From Verrucomicrobiota bacterium (GTDB lineage Bacteria; Verrucomicrobiota; Verrucomicrobiia; JABWAM01), in contig JAHFSY010000037.1 in the NCBI GenBank assembly GCA_023269615.1, forward strand, positions 1 through 43,002: a stretch of DNA of 43,002 nucleotides. Reading direction: 5' to 3'. The notes under the pieces are model-generated. The model worked only from the letters and a program-made list of their open reading frames with translations. It was not told the DNA's origin and ran no database searches. Both the position numbers and the translations under genes were made by a program. The number at the start of each line of letters is the position of its first letter. Position 1 is the stretch's first letter. Below are positions 18,159 through 26,962 of the stretch, piece by piece.

Positions 18159-18326
18159 GTCGAGACAGGTTAATTCAATCCCGCAGCCCGCGCACTCCCA
18201 AACTTTTCCATTTTGATTTTCGGGTTGACTTTAGCCGCTTCGCAGTTGAGCTTGGGCTACAGTTCGTTTCCATTGAAATGGCTCTGGAATACGGACGCTC
18301 CACATCAGCCTTCAGCATTCACTTTT

Positions 18327-19910
18327 ATGAGTCGTTTAAAGAGTGGTATAAAGCCATTGCTGCCTACGATTTCGATTCGCGACGCTCAAACTGCCACCAA
18401 GCAAGCCCATGTCGTTTTAATCAATCCCCCGTCCATTATCTCCCGCTTCGCCATGAATGGCGAGCTGGCACCTCCCATCGGCATGGCCTATCTGGCTGGG
18501 GTCGTGAGGAATGCGGGTCATCAAGTTCAGGTGATTGACGCGATCGGGGAAAACACCACCAATCCCCAGCCCTACGGCGACAATTTTATTTTGCGCGGGA
18601 TTCATGAGGAAGAGGTGGTGGAGCGAATCAACCCCAATGCCCAAATCATCGGAATTTCCGGCATGTTTTCGAGCAAGTGGCCGCATTACAAATCTTTGAT
18701 ACGGAAGATCAGGAAAGCTTTTCCGGGAGCGCTGGTGGTCGGTGGGGGCGAGCATTTCAGCGCCATGCCGGAGTTCAGCCTTCAGGCATGCCCGGAGCTT
18801 GATCTGTGTGTCCTGGGCGAGGGAGAAAGCCCCTTGTTGGAGTTGGCATCGGCTTATGCAAAGAGGGAGCCTTTGGATTCGGTCTCCGGCATTGTTTTCC
18901 GCAAAGATGGCAAGACCGTGACCACCCCCCAGAAGGGCAGGATTATTGACGTGGATGAACTCCCGTGGCCGGCCTGGGACTTGTTCCCGCTTGAAAATTA
19001 TCTGGGAAACGGATTCGGCTTGGGAGCGGGAAACCGCAGGGCCATGCCCATGATCGCGACGCGCGGATGTCCCTTCCAGTGCACATTTTGCTCCAGCCCT
19101 TTCATGTGGACCACACGCTGGATACCGAGAAGCCCGGAAAAAGTACTCGATGAAATCCAGCATTATCAGAAGATTTACCGTGCCGAGGAGGTGCAGTTTT
19201 ATGATCTCACCGCGATCATTAAGAAGGAATGGATCATTCAGTTCTGTCAGGGGCTGATCAGCCGCAACATGAATATCGCATGGCAGCTTCCCATCGGCAC
19301 GAGGTCGGAAGTGGTGGACGCGGAAGTGGCAGACCACCTGTACCGCTCTGGATGCGTCACCAACGCGTTCGCACCGGAAAGCGGGTCTCCCAGCACACTC
19401 AAGAGGATCAAGAAGAAGGTGAATTTGGACAACATGAAGAAGTCCAGCCGGATCTGCATCGAGCGAGGCTTGAATGTGAAGATCAACATCATCCTCGGAT
19501 TTCCCAAGGAGACCCATTACGAGGTCTGGGAGAGCATGAAATTCGCAGTCGAGATGAGCTGGCTCGGGGTGCATGATATTTCGTTCTACCCCTTTGCTGC
19601 ATATCCGGGGACCGAGCTTTTCCGCGACCTGCAAAACGAAGGCAAGCTTCCCGAATTCACAGACGAGTGGTTTTATTCCCTGGCATACGCAGAACTGGGA
19701 AAAACCAGGTCCTATTGCGACAACATCCCCCCTTGGATGTTGCGTGTTTATCAATTTATAGGCTTCTCGCTTTTTTACGGGAGCCAGTATGTTTTCCGCC
19801 CACAGCGCTTGATTCGGACCATCCGCAATTTGAGCACGGGAAAACACGAATCCCGGGGAGAAGAGGCGCTCGCCTCCCTCTCAAACCGAGTATTCGGTCG
19901 CTCGGGCTAA
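18327..19910 (+). CDS. B12-binding domain radical SAM enzyme
   Basis: A 527-residue protein with an N-terminal cobalamin-binding Rossmann domain (about 25-190: HVVLINPPS, GMAYLAGVVRNAGHQVQVIDA, VVGGGEHFSAMPE, CVLGEGESPLLEL) and a radical SAM TIM-barrel. The barrel holds the 4Fe-4S cluster motif C248-PFQ-C252-TF-C255 and the glycine-rich FAPESGSPSTLKRIKK. This class B architecture includes methylases that use methylcobalamin on unactivated carbons or phosphinates, as well as cyclases and ring-contracting enzymes. Surrounded by glycosyltransferases and methyltransferases, it may C-methylate or rearrange a sugar or lipid carrier (inference). I chose ATG 18327; the frame opens at a TTG at 18213 but the extra 38 residues are unconserved-looking. 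Its stop interlocks with that of the convergent membrane protein (CTAA). Confidence 0.88.
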   Translation: MSRLKSGIKPLLPTISIRDAQTATKQAHVVLINPPSIISRFAMNGELAPPIGMAYLAGVVRNAGHQVQVIDAIGENTTNPQPYGDNFILRGIHEEEVVERINPNAQIIGISGMFSSKWPHYKSLIRKIRKAFPGALVVGGGEHFSAMPEFSLQACPELDLCVLGEGESPLLELASAYAKREPLDSVSGIVFRKDGKTVTTPQKGRIIDVDELPWPAWDLFPLENYLGNGFGLGAGNRRAMPMIATRGCPFQCTFCSSPFMWTTRWIPRSPEKVLDEIQHYQKIYRAEEVQFYDLTAIIKKEWIIQFCQGLISRNMNIAWQLPIGTRSEVVDAEVADHLYRSGCVTNAFAPESGSPSTLKRIKKKVNLDNMKKSSRICIERGLNVKINIILGFPKETHYEVWESMKFAVEMSWLGVHDISFYPFAAYPGTELFRDLQNEGKLPEFTDEWFYSLAYAELGKTRSYCDNIPPWMLRVYQFIGFSLFYGSQYVFRPQRLIRTIRNLSTGKHESRGEEALASLSNRVFGRSG

Positions 19911-21616
19911 CGAGCGGGTGGCGCGGTCGGGGATTTCTTTCGATAAAGTGTGCTTCCGTCTCGCCGGGACTTCGGGTCAAATCCCGGTCCGTGGGAAACA
20001 ACGGGTTCGTAATGCGCCTCGATATGGTCGAGGATTTTACGGCCGTAATCGGAGCCAAAAAGCGCCTTGGTTTCGGAAGCTGTATTCTCGAGCAAAATCA
20101 GCTCCGGGTTTCCATCCCTGAGAAGGCGAAGGATCCGCGTCTCCTGGACGTCATAGGGCCTGGCCCACTGGAGACGGAACAGGACGCTGTGATAGTTGAC
20201 TGAGGAGGATCCCAAAATCACCGGGAGGAGCGGGTAGGTGCTGAATGTCCGCCGGATTTCCCCGCATTGATGGGCCGCATCGACATAGGTTGAATAGGTG
20301 CGATGAATTTCTCCCGTAACCCTCAGGGGGCCATGGGGGGAAGCAAAGACCGCCAGGTCGGAAGCGGCTTGATATTTCACGGCCGCCCGCCCCACGAAAA
20401 GAAGAGCGATCGCGAGCCATGCCACACGGATCGCACCCTGGACGCCCCCGCACGGCATCTGGATGGGACGCGGAAACGAGGCCACCAGCAACAGGAGAAG
20501 AAACGGCATGGAATAGCCCAACGGATACCACCCGGAGAGGAACGCCCTTGAACACCCAAAGAAACAGACGACGACCAGGCAGATGAACTGGAGCAAGCGC
20601 TCCCGATGGAAAACTTTCCAGCCACGACGTGCGAACATCCAGATGAAACGCATGCAGATCCAGGCCGTCGTGCAGTAGAGATACCACTTGATGAGCACCA
20701 GTTCTTTCCGCGGATCGTTCTCTCCCCGCACCAGGTCCATCAATCCGACGAGGGGAAACAAAAGAAGCCAGGAAGTGCGAAGCCTTCGTTTCAACCCCTT
20801 GAGGCGCGAATGAGACATCACGACAAACGTCAGGCCGACGCCGACCGCGACTGCAATCATTCGCTGCTTCAACAAGGAATCCGAACCCAGGGTGGGTGCG
20901 GCAACCAGGAGCTCGGTCATGGACTCCAAAAAGATCGCCCATTGACCCCCGTTTGCCAACACCAGGAGCACCACCAATCCCACGGTGGTCGTATAGCTTA
21001 TGAGCAGGGAGCATCGTGTCGATGCACCGCGAGCCGCCAGGGTGAGAACGAACAGGATCGCCAGGGAAGGCACGGTCATGTCAAGTTTCGTAAACCACTG
21101 GAGCCCCAGCAAGAACCCGCAGGCCGCCGCCCGCCCCGGTGTGATGGGTTTGTTGAGCAACAGGAGCGTCAAGCTGAACAGAACCCCCGCGAACAAGGAG
21201 CTTTGGGAAAACCCGATCATGAAATTCGAATCAGTCAGTGAGAAGGCGGCAAGCCCCAGATACAGCAGGGCAAAAACCGTCTGCTGGAATCCGGTGGACA
21301 GGATGTTCATGCGGAGCAGTCCAGAGAGCTGGCAAAAGACGAGGAGAATGGTGGCTGCAAAGATCGCCGTAACCGCGTTCGGCCCAAAACAAAACAGTGA
21401 ACTCATCAGGCCGGGATAGAGGATTCCGTAGGTTGGAACAAAGTTCAGGTAGGGCACCGAGCCCTGGTGAACACGGAGAACATCACTGAACTCCACGATG
21501 TAATCGCCGCTGAAGCCATATCCCCACCAGCCCCATCCCAGGATGGATAACAAGGCGGTGCCCATGGCTCCGAGGAGCAACGGTCTTCGACCACGAAATG
21601 CGATGGGAACACTCAA
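19907..21616 (-). CDS. Large polytopic membrane protein, GT-C/GT39-like (copy B)
   Basis: About 569 residues with ten or more hydrophobic segments and a soluble C-terminal region of about 120 residues. GWGWWGYGFSGDYIVEFSD is followed by GSVPYLNFVPTYGILYPGL, and the C-terminal end reads FGSDYGRKILDHIEAHYEPV. These blocks match the protein at 13672-15447 (GWGWWGFGTDSDY, IPYRDFIPSYG, FGMDYSLDLMDRI), so the two are diverged paralogs. A membrane glycosyltransferase role is the best guess, unproven. Start: I prefer TTG at 21616, which overlaps the upstream CgeB-like gene's stop as TTGA, exactly as at 12754-12757. The frame could also begin at ATG 21667 (51 nt longer overlap), or at ATG 21565 just before the first helix. 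Confidence 0.72.
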   Translation of the reverse strand: MSVPIAFRGRRPLLLGAMGTALLSILGWGWWGYGFSGDYIVEFSDVLRVHQGSVPYLNFVPTYGILYPGLMSSLFCFGPNAVTAIFAATILLVFCQLSGLLRMNILSTGFQQTVFALLYLGLAAFSLTDSNFMIGFSQSSLFAGVLFSLTLLLLNKPITPGRAAACGFLLGLQWFTKLDMTVPSLAILFVLTLAARGASTRCSLLISYTTTVGLVVLLVLANGGQWAIFLESMTELLVAAPTLGSDSLLKQRMIAVAVGVGLTFVVMSHSRLKGLKRRLRTSWLLLFPLVGLMDLVRGENDPRKELVLIKWYLYCTTAWICMRFIWMFARRGWKVFHRERLLQFICLVVVCFFGCSRAFLSGWYPLGYSMPFLLLLLVASFPRPIQMPCGGVQGAIRVAWLAIALLFVGRAAVKYQAASDLAVFASPHGPLRVTGEIHRTYSTYVDAAHQCGEIRRTFSTYPLLPVILGSSSVNYHSVLFRLQWARPYDVQETRILRLLRDGNPELILLENTASETKALFGSDYGRKILDHIEAHYEPVVSHGPGFDPKSRRDGSTLYRKKSPTAPPAR

Positions 21617-22734
21617 AGGGTCCCCGGGGTTCGGACCGGTGGTCGAAGCGCGGCCTCTTCGGAACATTTGGTGGAGCGGGTTTTCGCGGATAAATCCTGG
21701 GCGATGTCGCAGATGGTTGCCGCCCGCTTTTGGTAGGTATGCGCCCTTCCCGCAGCCAGCGCCTGGCGTTTCATCACGCGGATGCGGTCCGGATTTTCGA
21801 GCAGGGAGCTGGCTTTCGAAAGAAGCTCCGACTCGGAGTCAAAGCACACCATTTCCTCATCCTCCTTGAAAAAAGCGGTTTGCTCCTCGGTGCGGTTGGT
21901 GAACGCGAGGCCGCCGCAGGCAGGAATTTCAAATGTGCGCATGTTGTGGGATGAGCGATTGTTCTCCGTGCGAACATAATTGAAGCTTAATTTGGCCGTC
22001 CGGCAAACACGCGCAAAGTCCTGGCCGTACACCGGCTTCCGCTTCCAGCAGGACGCCACACGGGGGTCCTGACAATGCTCCCACTCATTACCCCAGATGG
22101 AAACACGGAACCGCTGCGCCAGCAGCGAGAGCCAATGTTCCCTCTCCGCATCCCATGTGCCAACAAAGGCGATGTCGCATTCAAATTCCGGGTGGGTCTC
22201 GTCACCGGTGGGAACAGGTCCGAAAAGTTCCGGATCATAGGCGCAGGGTATGTGTTCCACACGGCGTGCCTTGTGTTGAAGCAGAAGCGGGATCAGAAAC
22301 TTCCCGTAAACCAGGTGGCAATCGTACAATGGAATGCACGCGATGACATTCCGGCTCCAATGGCGCGCGGACTCGATGAAAGGATTATCGGGATCATACA
22401 CGAGGACGGGGCCGTCCACGTTTTCCCGGAGCCGTTGTACCCAGCGCGGCGTCAGGTCCACTCCCTTGAATACCCAGACCATGTCCGGCTGCGTTTTGCG
22501 TGCAAGGGACACGAAGCGTCGGTTCGCCATCTCCACCCTCGGCTTGTGCAGAGGTCCTCTCTTCAATTTCCTGATGGCCCGCTGCCACAGCGTCAGGGTC
22601 GAACTTGAGTACACCGACATGTCCCCATCATTGGGGTCAAAAAAGACGACCTCGCATCCGAGCAATTTGAAAGCGCGGGCGTAGGACTGCTCCATCGAGC
22701 CATGCCACAGGTTTCCATGGATGAGGATTTTCAT
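21613..22734 (-). CDS. CgeB-like glycosyltransferase (GT-B, Glyco_trans_1_2)
   Basis: A 373-residue protein resembling the CgeB/spore-maturation and DUF3880 glycosyltransferase group. MKILIHGNLWHGSMEQSYARAF opens an N-terminal Rossmann domain. The middle contains DIAFVGTWDAEREHWL, with SIWGNEW and LSFNYVRTENNRSSHNMRTFEIPACGGLAFT, the last being the family's conserved RTFEIPACG block. It is probably cytoplasmic and transfers a sugar to a lipid or glycan acceptor. I chose ATG 22734; the frame opens upstream but those residues would overlap the preceding gene. It sits 10 nt after the WecD-like gene and is coupled by TTGA to the membrane protein after it. Confidence 0.85.
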   Translation of the reverse strand: MKILIHGNLWHGSMEQSYARAFKLLGCEVVFFDPNDGDMSVYSSSTLTLWQRAIRKLKRGPLHKPRVEMANRRFVSLARKTQPDMVWVFKGVDLTPRWVQRLRENVDGPVLVYDPDNPFIESARHWSRNVIACIPLYDCHLVYGKFLIPLLLQHKARRVEHIPCAYDPELFGPVPTGDETHPEFECDIAFVGTWDAEREHWLSLLAQRFRVSIWGNEWEHCQDPRVASCWKRKPVYGQDFARVCRTAKLSFNYVRTENNRSSHNMRTFEIPACGGLAFTNRTEEQTAFFKEDEEMVCFDSESELLSKASSLLENPDRIRVMKRQALAAGRAHTYQKRAATICDIAQDLSAKTRSTKCSEEAALRPPVRTPGTL

Positions 22735-22744
22735 TTGGCCGCGC

Positions 22745-23755
22745 CTAAAGCCAGCGGTGGAACGTGAGTTCCTCGTAAACAGATTGGAATCCCGATTTGG
22801 CATGCACGCGGGCGGAAATGTGGTTCTTGCTCGCGTAACCAGAGTCGATCCATTGACTGCCCAACTGCGCGATGAGAAGCATGCTGCCCTGGAAAAAAGC
22901 CAGGCCGAGGCCCTTGCCGCGGAAAGAGGGGTCCAGGGTCAAAAGTTTCATCCGGCCGTATTGATATCCCAGATGGCTGGAAAGGCTGGCATCCATTCGG
23001 AAGGCAAAACTGCCCACGACCTGTCCTTCATGCTCAATGACGGTAATCGGATCCTTGTTTTTGAGACTGGTCTGAATCCATTTGACGTACATTGCATCCA
23101 CTGTCTTGGGATCGAACCGAGGGTCCGTGTACAAGTGGCCGCGCTTGTATTGATGGTGCTGGACGATTTCCAGCACGCGCGGAATGTCAGAGTCCTGGAT
23201 CAATCGGACGCGGGCCTCCTTTTGAAATGGCAGGCGTGTGGATTCGACCACGGGCCAGATCATGGCTTCGTAATAAAGAAACCGGTTCCTTTCCAGGATG
23301 TGGATGTTCTGAAGATCGTCGCCATCGATTCGAGCCGAGACGAATTTGACATCCCGGGAGGAAAGGGCGGCGATGCATCGCTCCAGCAAAGTTTGTGTCA
23401 CCTCCGCTGCCTGCGGGGTGTCTTGAGAGATCATCCAGTTGATCTTTGCCATTCGAAAACCAAAATGTTCCTCATCCCATCGGGGCAATGTGCAGCCGAT
23501 GAGCAGGGGATATCCATCCACCACATCACCCCAAAAAAGGCTCTCCGGGTCTTCGAGCGAATCGACGATCCGGGCCCGGCGATATCCATGCCATGCGGCC
23601 TTGTTGGTTGACGGATACAGGCGGTACTGATCGAAACGGTAATCCGGAACGGCTGCTGAAAGTGCCGCCATGAAATCTTCAAGGGAAACATGGGCCGGGA
23701 GGTGCAGTCTCGGGCGGATCCCTTCGAGGTTCGGGATGGTGCTTTGTCTAACCAT
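22745..23755 (-). CDS. WecD-like GNAT N-acetyltransferase
   Basis: A protein of about 336 residues. The C-terminal 160 residues form a GNAT acetyltransferase, with the acetyl-CoA loop LTLDPSFRGKGLGLAFFQ (RGKGLG) near residue 275 and ending KSGFQSVYEELTFHRWL. The middle CTLPRWDEEHFGFRMAKI matches the WDxxxFG signature seen in WecD/RffC, which N-acetylates dTDP-4-amino-4,6-dideoxygalactose. It is about 110 residues longer than E. coli WecD, with an extra N-terminal region that may bind the acceptor. Its presence implies an amino sugar in the polymer, but no aminotransferase for it is nearby other than that at 7205-8323. ATG 23755 chosen; a TTG at 23770 is an alternative. A TTGACT element lies 45-50 nt upstream with only a weak -10. 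Confidence 0.82.
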   Translation of the reverse strand: MVRQSTIPNLEGIRPRLHLPAHVSLEDFMAALSAAVPDYRFDQYRLYPSTNKAAWHGYRRARIVDSLEDPESLFWGDVVDGYPLLIGCTLPRWDEEHFGFRMAKINWMISQDTPQAAEVTQTLLERCIAALSSRDVKFVSARIDGDDLQNIHILERNRFLYYEAMIWPVVESTRLPFQKEARVRLIQDSDIPRVLEIVQHHQYKRGHLYTDPRFDPKTVDAMYVKWIQTSLKNKDPITVIEHEGQVVGSFAFRMDASLSSHLGYQYGRMKLLTLDPSFRGKGLGLAFFQGSMLLIAQLGSQWIDSGYASKNHISARVHAKSGFQSVYEELTFHRWL

Positions 23756-23892
23756 AAGTAAAGGCGCCAAAGTGTTCGGAGTTTTTGAGGTCGAGTCAAT
23801 GCGAATAGGAATTTTGATCGGAACAACCCCGTCTCCAGATTTCCCAAAAACTTCTTGGGGAAAATCCCTTGCGCTGGTAGGTTGATTTCATC

Positions 23893-23922
23893 CTGAAAAC
23901 TCCTGCGACCATCAACTATACT
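23893..23922 (+). promoter_or_regulatory. Possible promoter for the methyltransferase gene at 23941
   Basis: CTGAAA (23893-23898) and TATACT (23917-23922) are 18 nt apart and resemble -35 (4/6) and -10 (5/6) boxes. They lie in the 185-nt gap between divergent genes. AGGA at 23929-23932 could be a weak Shine-Dalgarno for the TTG start at 23941. Moderate to weak evidence. Confidence 0.35.
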
Positions 23923-23940
23923 GGATCCAGGAACGGCTTT

Positions 23941-24957
23941 TTGCTGACAGGAATTTCTTCCTCAGCGGAGCAGGCCTACATCCAGAAACATCCCTACCTC
24001 AACGGGCCCGATCCTGCGCTCAACCGGAAATTGCGGCAGGAAACGCGCTCGTGCTGGACCAGGGTTCAAGTTCCCGGCGACATCAACCTTCAGGTCACCG
24101 GCCTGCCTCAACCGGAATATGGCCTGGATCCAGCCCTTCTCTCGGATCGAAAGCAACGACCGGAAGGCGATCCGATGGCCTGGAGGCCGGCTTTTGTGCC
24201 CTACGCATGGAAGGTCAACCAGATTCCGGATTCCGCGCGCGACATTCTTTCCGTGGGATGTGGTTCTGCTGCGGAGATTGGCGCCCTGCGCTGTCTCGGG
24301 AAAGGACGGAATATTCATGCAGTTGATTTTCGGCAGGCGTTCACTCCCGAAGTCCAAGCCCGTTACTCCTTCGATTTTGTTTGCGGACACTGGCTTGATT
24401 TTATCCGGTCGCGGTCTTCCAGCTTCGACGCGGTGTTCTCCAATCACTGCATGGAGCACATCTACAACGATCCGACGGAAGTTCTCCGGTTGATCGCGCA
24501 GTCCCTCCGCCCCGGCGGGGTGTATGTGTTTGCGATGCCGATCGAGATGTCCTCGTCAAATCCCTATTCCCGGTTTTATCCCGTCCTCATGAACCGCTTC
24601 ATCTATCCATGGATGCTCGATGCCGTTGACTGCGGCCATCCCTGGAAAACAGACCTGCCGGAACTGGCCTGGCGTCTTCGCGCAGCGGGATTTTCCTCCG
24701 TGGAGTTTTTTTTCCGGGAGGGGGGGCTTTCGTATCAGCATGCCCCGCCGGACTCCATGTTTGACCGGAATTTCCAGGACTCCTGGAGCATCAGTCGTGT
24801 GACGCACGCCGCGACATCGTCCGAAAGCGCTCCTTTGCGAATGCTCGACTGGCTGCGCCAGTGCGTGTATCGGATCAAGAGCCGCCTGAAGATCAACATC
24901 TTGAAAAACGAACTGACTCACGAAGTGCTGGTCCGCGCCACCAAGCCACCTTCTTGA
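23941..24957 (+). CDS. Class I SAM-dependent methyltransferase (338 aa)
   Basis: A 338-residue methyltransferase-type protein. An N-terminal extension of about 100 residues precedes motif I (ILSVGCGSAAEIGAL). It is followed by NIHAVDFRQAF, then FDAVFSNHCMEHIYNDP and LIAQSLRPGGVYVFAMPIEMS of the Methyltransf_11 type. The C-terminal 90 residues include RFYPVLMNRFIYPWMLDAVDC and a basic tail. Acceptor unknown; likely a glycan or glycolipid. No ATG exists before residue 79, and the conserved core begins later, so TTG 23941 is taken as start, with AGGA 8 nt upstream. An internal start is possible. Its TGA ends 1 nt before the stop of the convergent acetyltransferase, leaving no terminator space. 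Confidence 0.8.
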   Translation: MLTGISSSAEQAYIQKHPYLNGPDPALNRKLRQETRSCWTRVQVPGDINLQVTGLPQPEYGLDPALLSDRKQRPEGDPMAWRPAFVPYAWKVNQIPDSARDILSVGCGSAAEIGALRCLGKGRNIHAVDFRQAFTPEVQARYSFDFVCGHWLDFIRSRSSSFDAVFSNHCMEHIYNDPTEVLRLIAQSLRPGGVYVFAMPIEMSSSNPYSRFYPVLMNRFIYPWMLDAVDCGHPWKTDLPELAWRLRAAGFSSVEFFFREGGLSYQHAPPDSMFDRNFQDSWSISRVTHAATSSESAPLRMLDWLRQCVYRIKSRLKINILKNELTHEVLVRATKPPS

Positions 24958-24958
24958 T

Positions 24959-25504
24959 TCAGCAGAAGAGGGGGAAAGGCCCATGCATCGCTGCATTACG
25001 GGCTTTCGGCGATCGCTTCCCGATGACGCGCGCCGGCACGCCTCCCACGATGGTGTAGGGCTCCACTGATTTGGTGACCACCGCGCCGACTCCCACAATG
25101 CATCCTTCACCCAGCGTGACACCCCGCAGGATGGTTGCACGCGACCCGATCCAGACGTTGTCCTCGACCCGGATCGGGCTGTAGCGGGCCGCAAAATCCT
25201 CCGAATCGGGATAGTGATCAGCCGTGTAGAACTCAACGGCGTGCGCAATCTGCACCCGTTCGCCGATCGTGATCGGGGCCGAGGCGTTGAAGACCGCCCG
25301 CGGATTGATCATGGTTCCTTTTCCAATGGAGATCTGATGGATCTCGTTTCCGTAAAAGCAGGCATTCAACTGGATGCTCGTCCCATCGCCAATCTGAATC
25401 TTCATGATGGACCGGTACCACCACATCCGAAAGCCATGGAATGGAACGTGCCCCACCCAGTGGTTGTTCAGATAGTACCGCAGATAGAAAAAAAACGTTT
25501 TCAT
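24959..25504 (-). CDS. Hexapeptide-repeat O-acetyltransferase (WbbJ/maltose acetyltransferase-like)
   Basis: A 181-residue left-handed beta-helix acyltransferase. Hexads run from about residue 35 to 165 (ISIGKGTMINPRAVF, ITIGERVQIAHAVEFY, VWIGSRATILRGVTLGEGCIVGVGAVVT), ending in VGGVPARVIGKR, the typical LbH O-acetyltransferase terminus. The catalytic His is likely within FYTADHYPDSED. The family (WbbJ, NodL, maltose acetyltransferase) uses acetyl-CoA to O-acetylate sugars; the short aromatic N-terminus could be membrane-associated. It is the last gene of the long minus-strand run from 33669, 54 nt after the flippase. ATG start; no Shine-Dalgarno. Confidence 0.9.
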   Translation of the reverse strand: MKTFFFYLRYYLNNHWVGHVPFHGFRMWWYRSIMKIQIGDGTSIQLNACFYGNEIHQISIGKGTMINPRAVFNASAPITIGERVQIAHAVEFYTADHYPDSEDFAARYSPIRVEDNVWIGSRATILRGVTLGEGCIVGVGAVVTKSVEPYTIVGGVPARVIGKRSPKARNAAMHGPFPLFC

Positions 25505-25558
25505 CCAAAGATAACCGGTCTTCTACCGCATCGCGGGGTTGAACTCAAGGTGGGTCTG

Positions 25559-26962
25559 CTATGCGGACGGTCCTTCACCCATTTTTCGTCCGCGCGACCA
25601 TTCCGCATGTGCCGCGGCGGTATAGAGAATGCACAACACCGCCTTGATTCCAATCAATAGGAATGGATTCGCCACGAAGCGGCTGCAGCCATACGACAGG
25701 GACAACGTCGCAAATGCCAGCAGCAGGGGCTTCATAAACAGATCCTGCGGCTTGGTCCCAAGCACGCTGTAAATTTTGTATTCCAAAATGGCGTAGCTCG
25801 TCAGAAGCGACGCCCCCGCCGCAACGATAATCCCGGTAAGGCCCCATGGCAGGGCAAGAAGGGTCAGCACAACCACCAGTCCCGCGTGAACAACCGTGAC
25901 GCCCAGCAAAAACCGGTTCTGCTTCATCGCCAGGAGAACCTGAAAGCAGTTCTGCTGAAATGGGCGTGCGAAAATATACGGCAGCAAGAGGGGGAAAAAC
26001 ACGGGCACCACCTGCCATTCCGGCTTGTACGCCCAGCGAAAAAGCTCGGGCAAAAGCATCACCAGGCAGGTGGCCGTCCATGCACAAAATCGCACGAGAT
26101 GAAAGGTGACCTGGCGATAAGAGCGCCGCACGGCGTCCTGCCCTTCATGCGCATGCGAGGCATGCCAGGAGAGAGCCATCATGGAAAGGAAACCGCCTCC
26201 AATCTCCATGGGGACAACGGCCCATTTCAAGGCCATCTGGTATAACCCTGCCGCCTCTCCGCCCAGCCATCGGCCAACCGCGTACATGTCGAAGCCCATG
26301 GCGATTTTTCCGAATGCGCCGCACACAAACAGGATGTTGAGGGTGCCCCACAAATAGCGGATCTGATTGCGATCCAGTTGAAATCGCAGGCGAAGTCCGG
26401 ATCGAAACCACAGCACGGAGGCAATCATGACAGCGGAGATCACCCGGTCGATCACCATCGCCTCCCAGCCCCAACCGGATGCCGCGACAAGAACACAAAC
26501 CCCAAAGGAGAGGATGTTGACGACCGTGCGCAGCGCGGTCAGAAATGGAAATTCCATCGCCTTCTCGGTCGCGTACAAATGGGATGAGGCGGAAACCTCC
26601 ACGACATTCGCAATGAGAAGACCCAACAGCGATGCCACGATGGGAAGGGAACGCGTCTTCAATAAAACAGGCATCGCCACCAGGCCGGCGAGCAGGGCCA
26701 CCAGAGAGAGAAGCATCTCGGCAGACCATTGGGTGTTCCAGAGCTCGCGGGATGGATTCTTTGTCGTCAGAATCGGCGTCCGAAACTCAAACGTGGTCAG
26801 AAGAGTGAAGTAAATCGTCAGGTTGAGGCCGGTCGCAAACCAACCTTGTTCCTTGGGAGAAATGAACCAGGCCAGAACGATGTTGCGGGCCAGAAACACC
26901 GCGTGATTGGCCCGCTGCCAGATGAACACGCGCGAGGCAAGGTGCCCAAAAACGGGTCTCAT
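25559..26962 (-). CDS. Wzx-like oligosaccharide flippase / polysaccharide biosynthesis membrane protein
   Basis: A 467-residue integral membrane protein with about twelve hydrophobic segments, of the MOP (MATE/oligosaccharidyl-lipid) superfamily. Its N-terminus has LASRVFIWQRANHAVFLARNIVLAWFISPKEQG, comparable to the start of Wzx/RfbX proteins, followed by regular helix pairs, with GGEAAGLYQMALKWA in the middle. Wzx proteins flip undecaprenyl-diphosphate-linked repeat units across the inner membrane, implying a Wzx/Wzy-dependent route. No Wzy or Wzz is recognised with certainty in the window, though one of the large membrane proteins could serve. The start codon overlaps the upstream oxidoreductase stop by 4 nt. 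ATG start. Confidence 0.85.
   Translation of the reverse strand: MRPVFGHLASRVFIWQRANHAVFLARNIVLAWFISPKEQGWFATGLNLTIYFTLLTTFEFRTPILTTKNPSRELWNTQWSAEMLLSLVALLAGLVAMPVLLKTRSLPIVASLLGLLIANVVEVSASSHLYATEKAMEFPFLTALRTVVNILSFGVCVLVAASGWGWEAMVIDRVISAVMIASVLWFRSGLRLRFQLDRNQIRYLWGTLNILFVCGAFGKIAMGFDMYAVGRWLGGEAAGLYQMALKWAVVPMEIGGGFLSMMALSWHASHAHEGQDAVRRSYRQVTFHLVRFCAWTATCLVMLLPELFRWAYKPEWQVVPVFFPLLLPYIFARPFQQNCFQVLLAMKQNRFLLGVTVVHAGLVVVLTLLALPWGLTGIIVAAGASLLTSYAILEYKIYSVLGTKPQDLFMKPLLLAFATLSLSYGCSRFVANPFLLIGIKAVLCILYTAAAHAEWSRGRKMGEGPSA

Noticed and set aside
18417..19847. 476-codon minus-strand frame opposite the radical SAM gene
   Set aside because: No recognisable domains; the plus strand carries a full B12-binding radical SAM protein.
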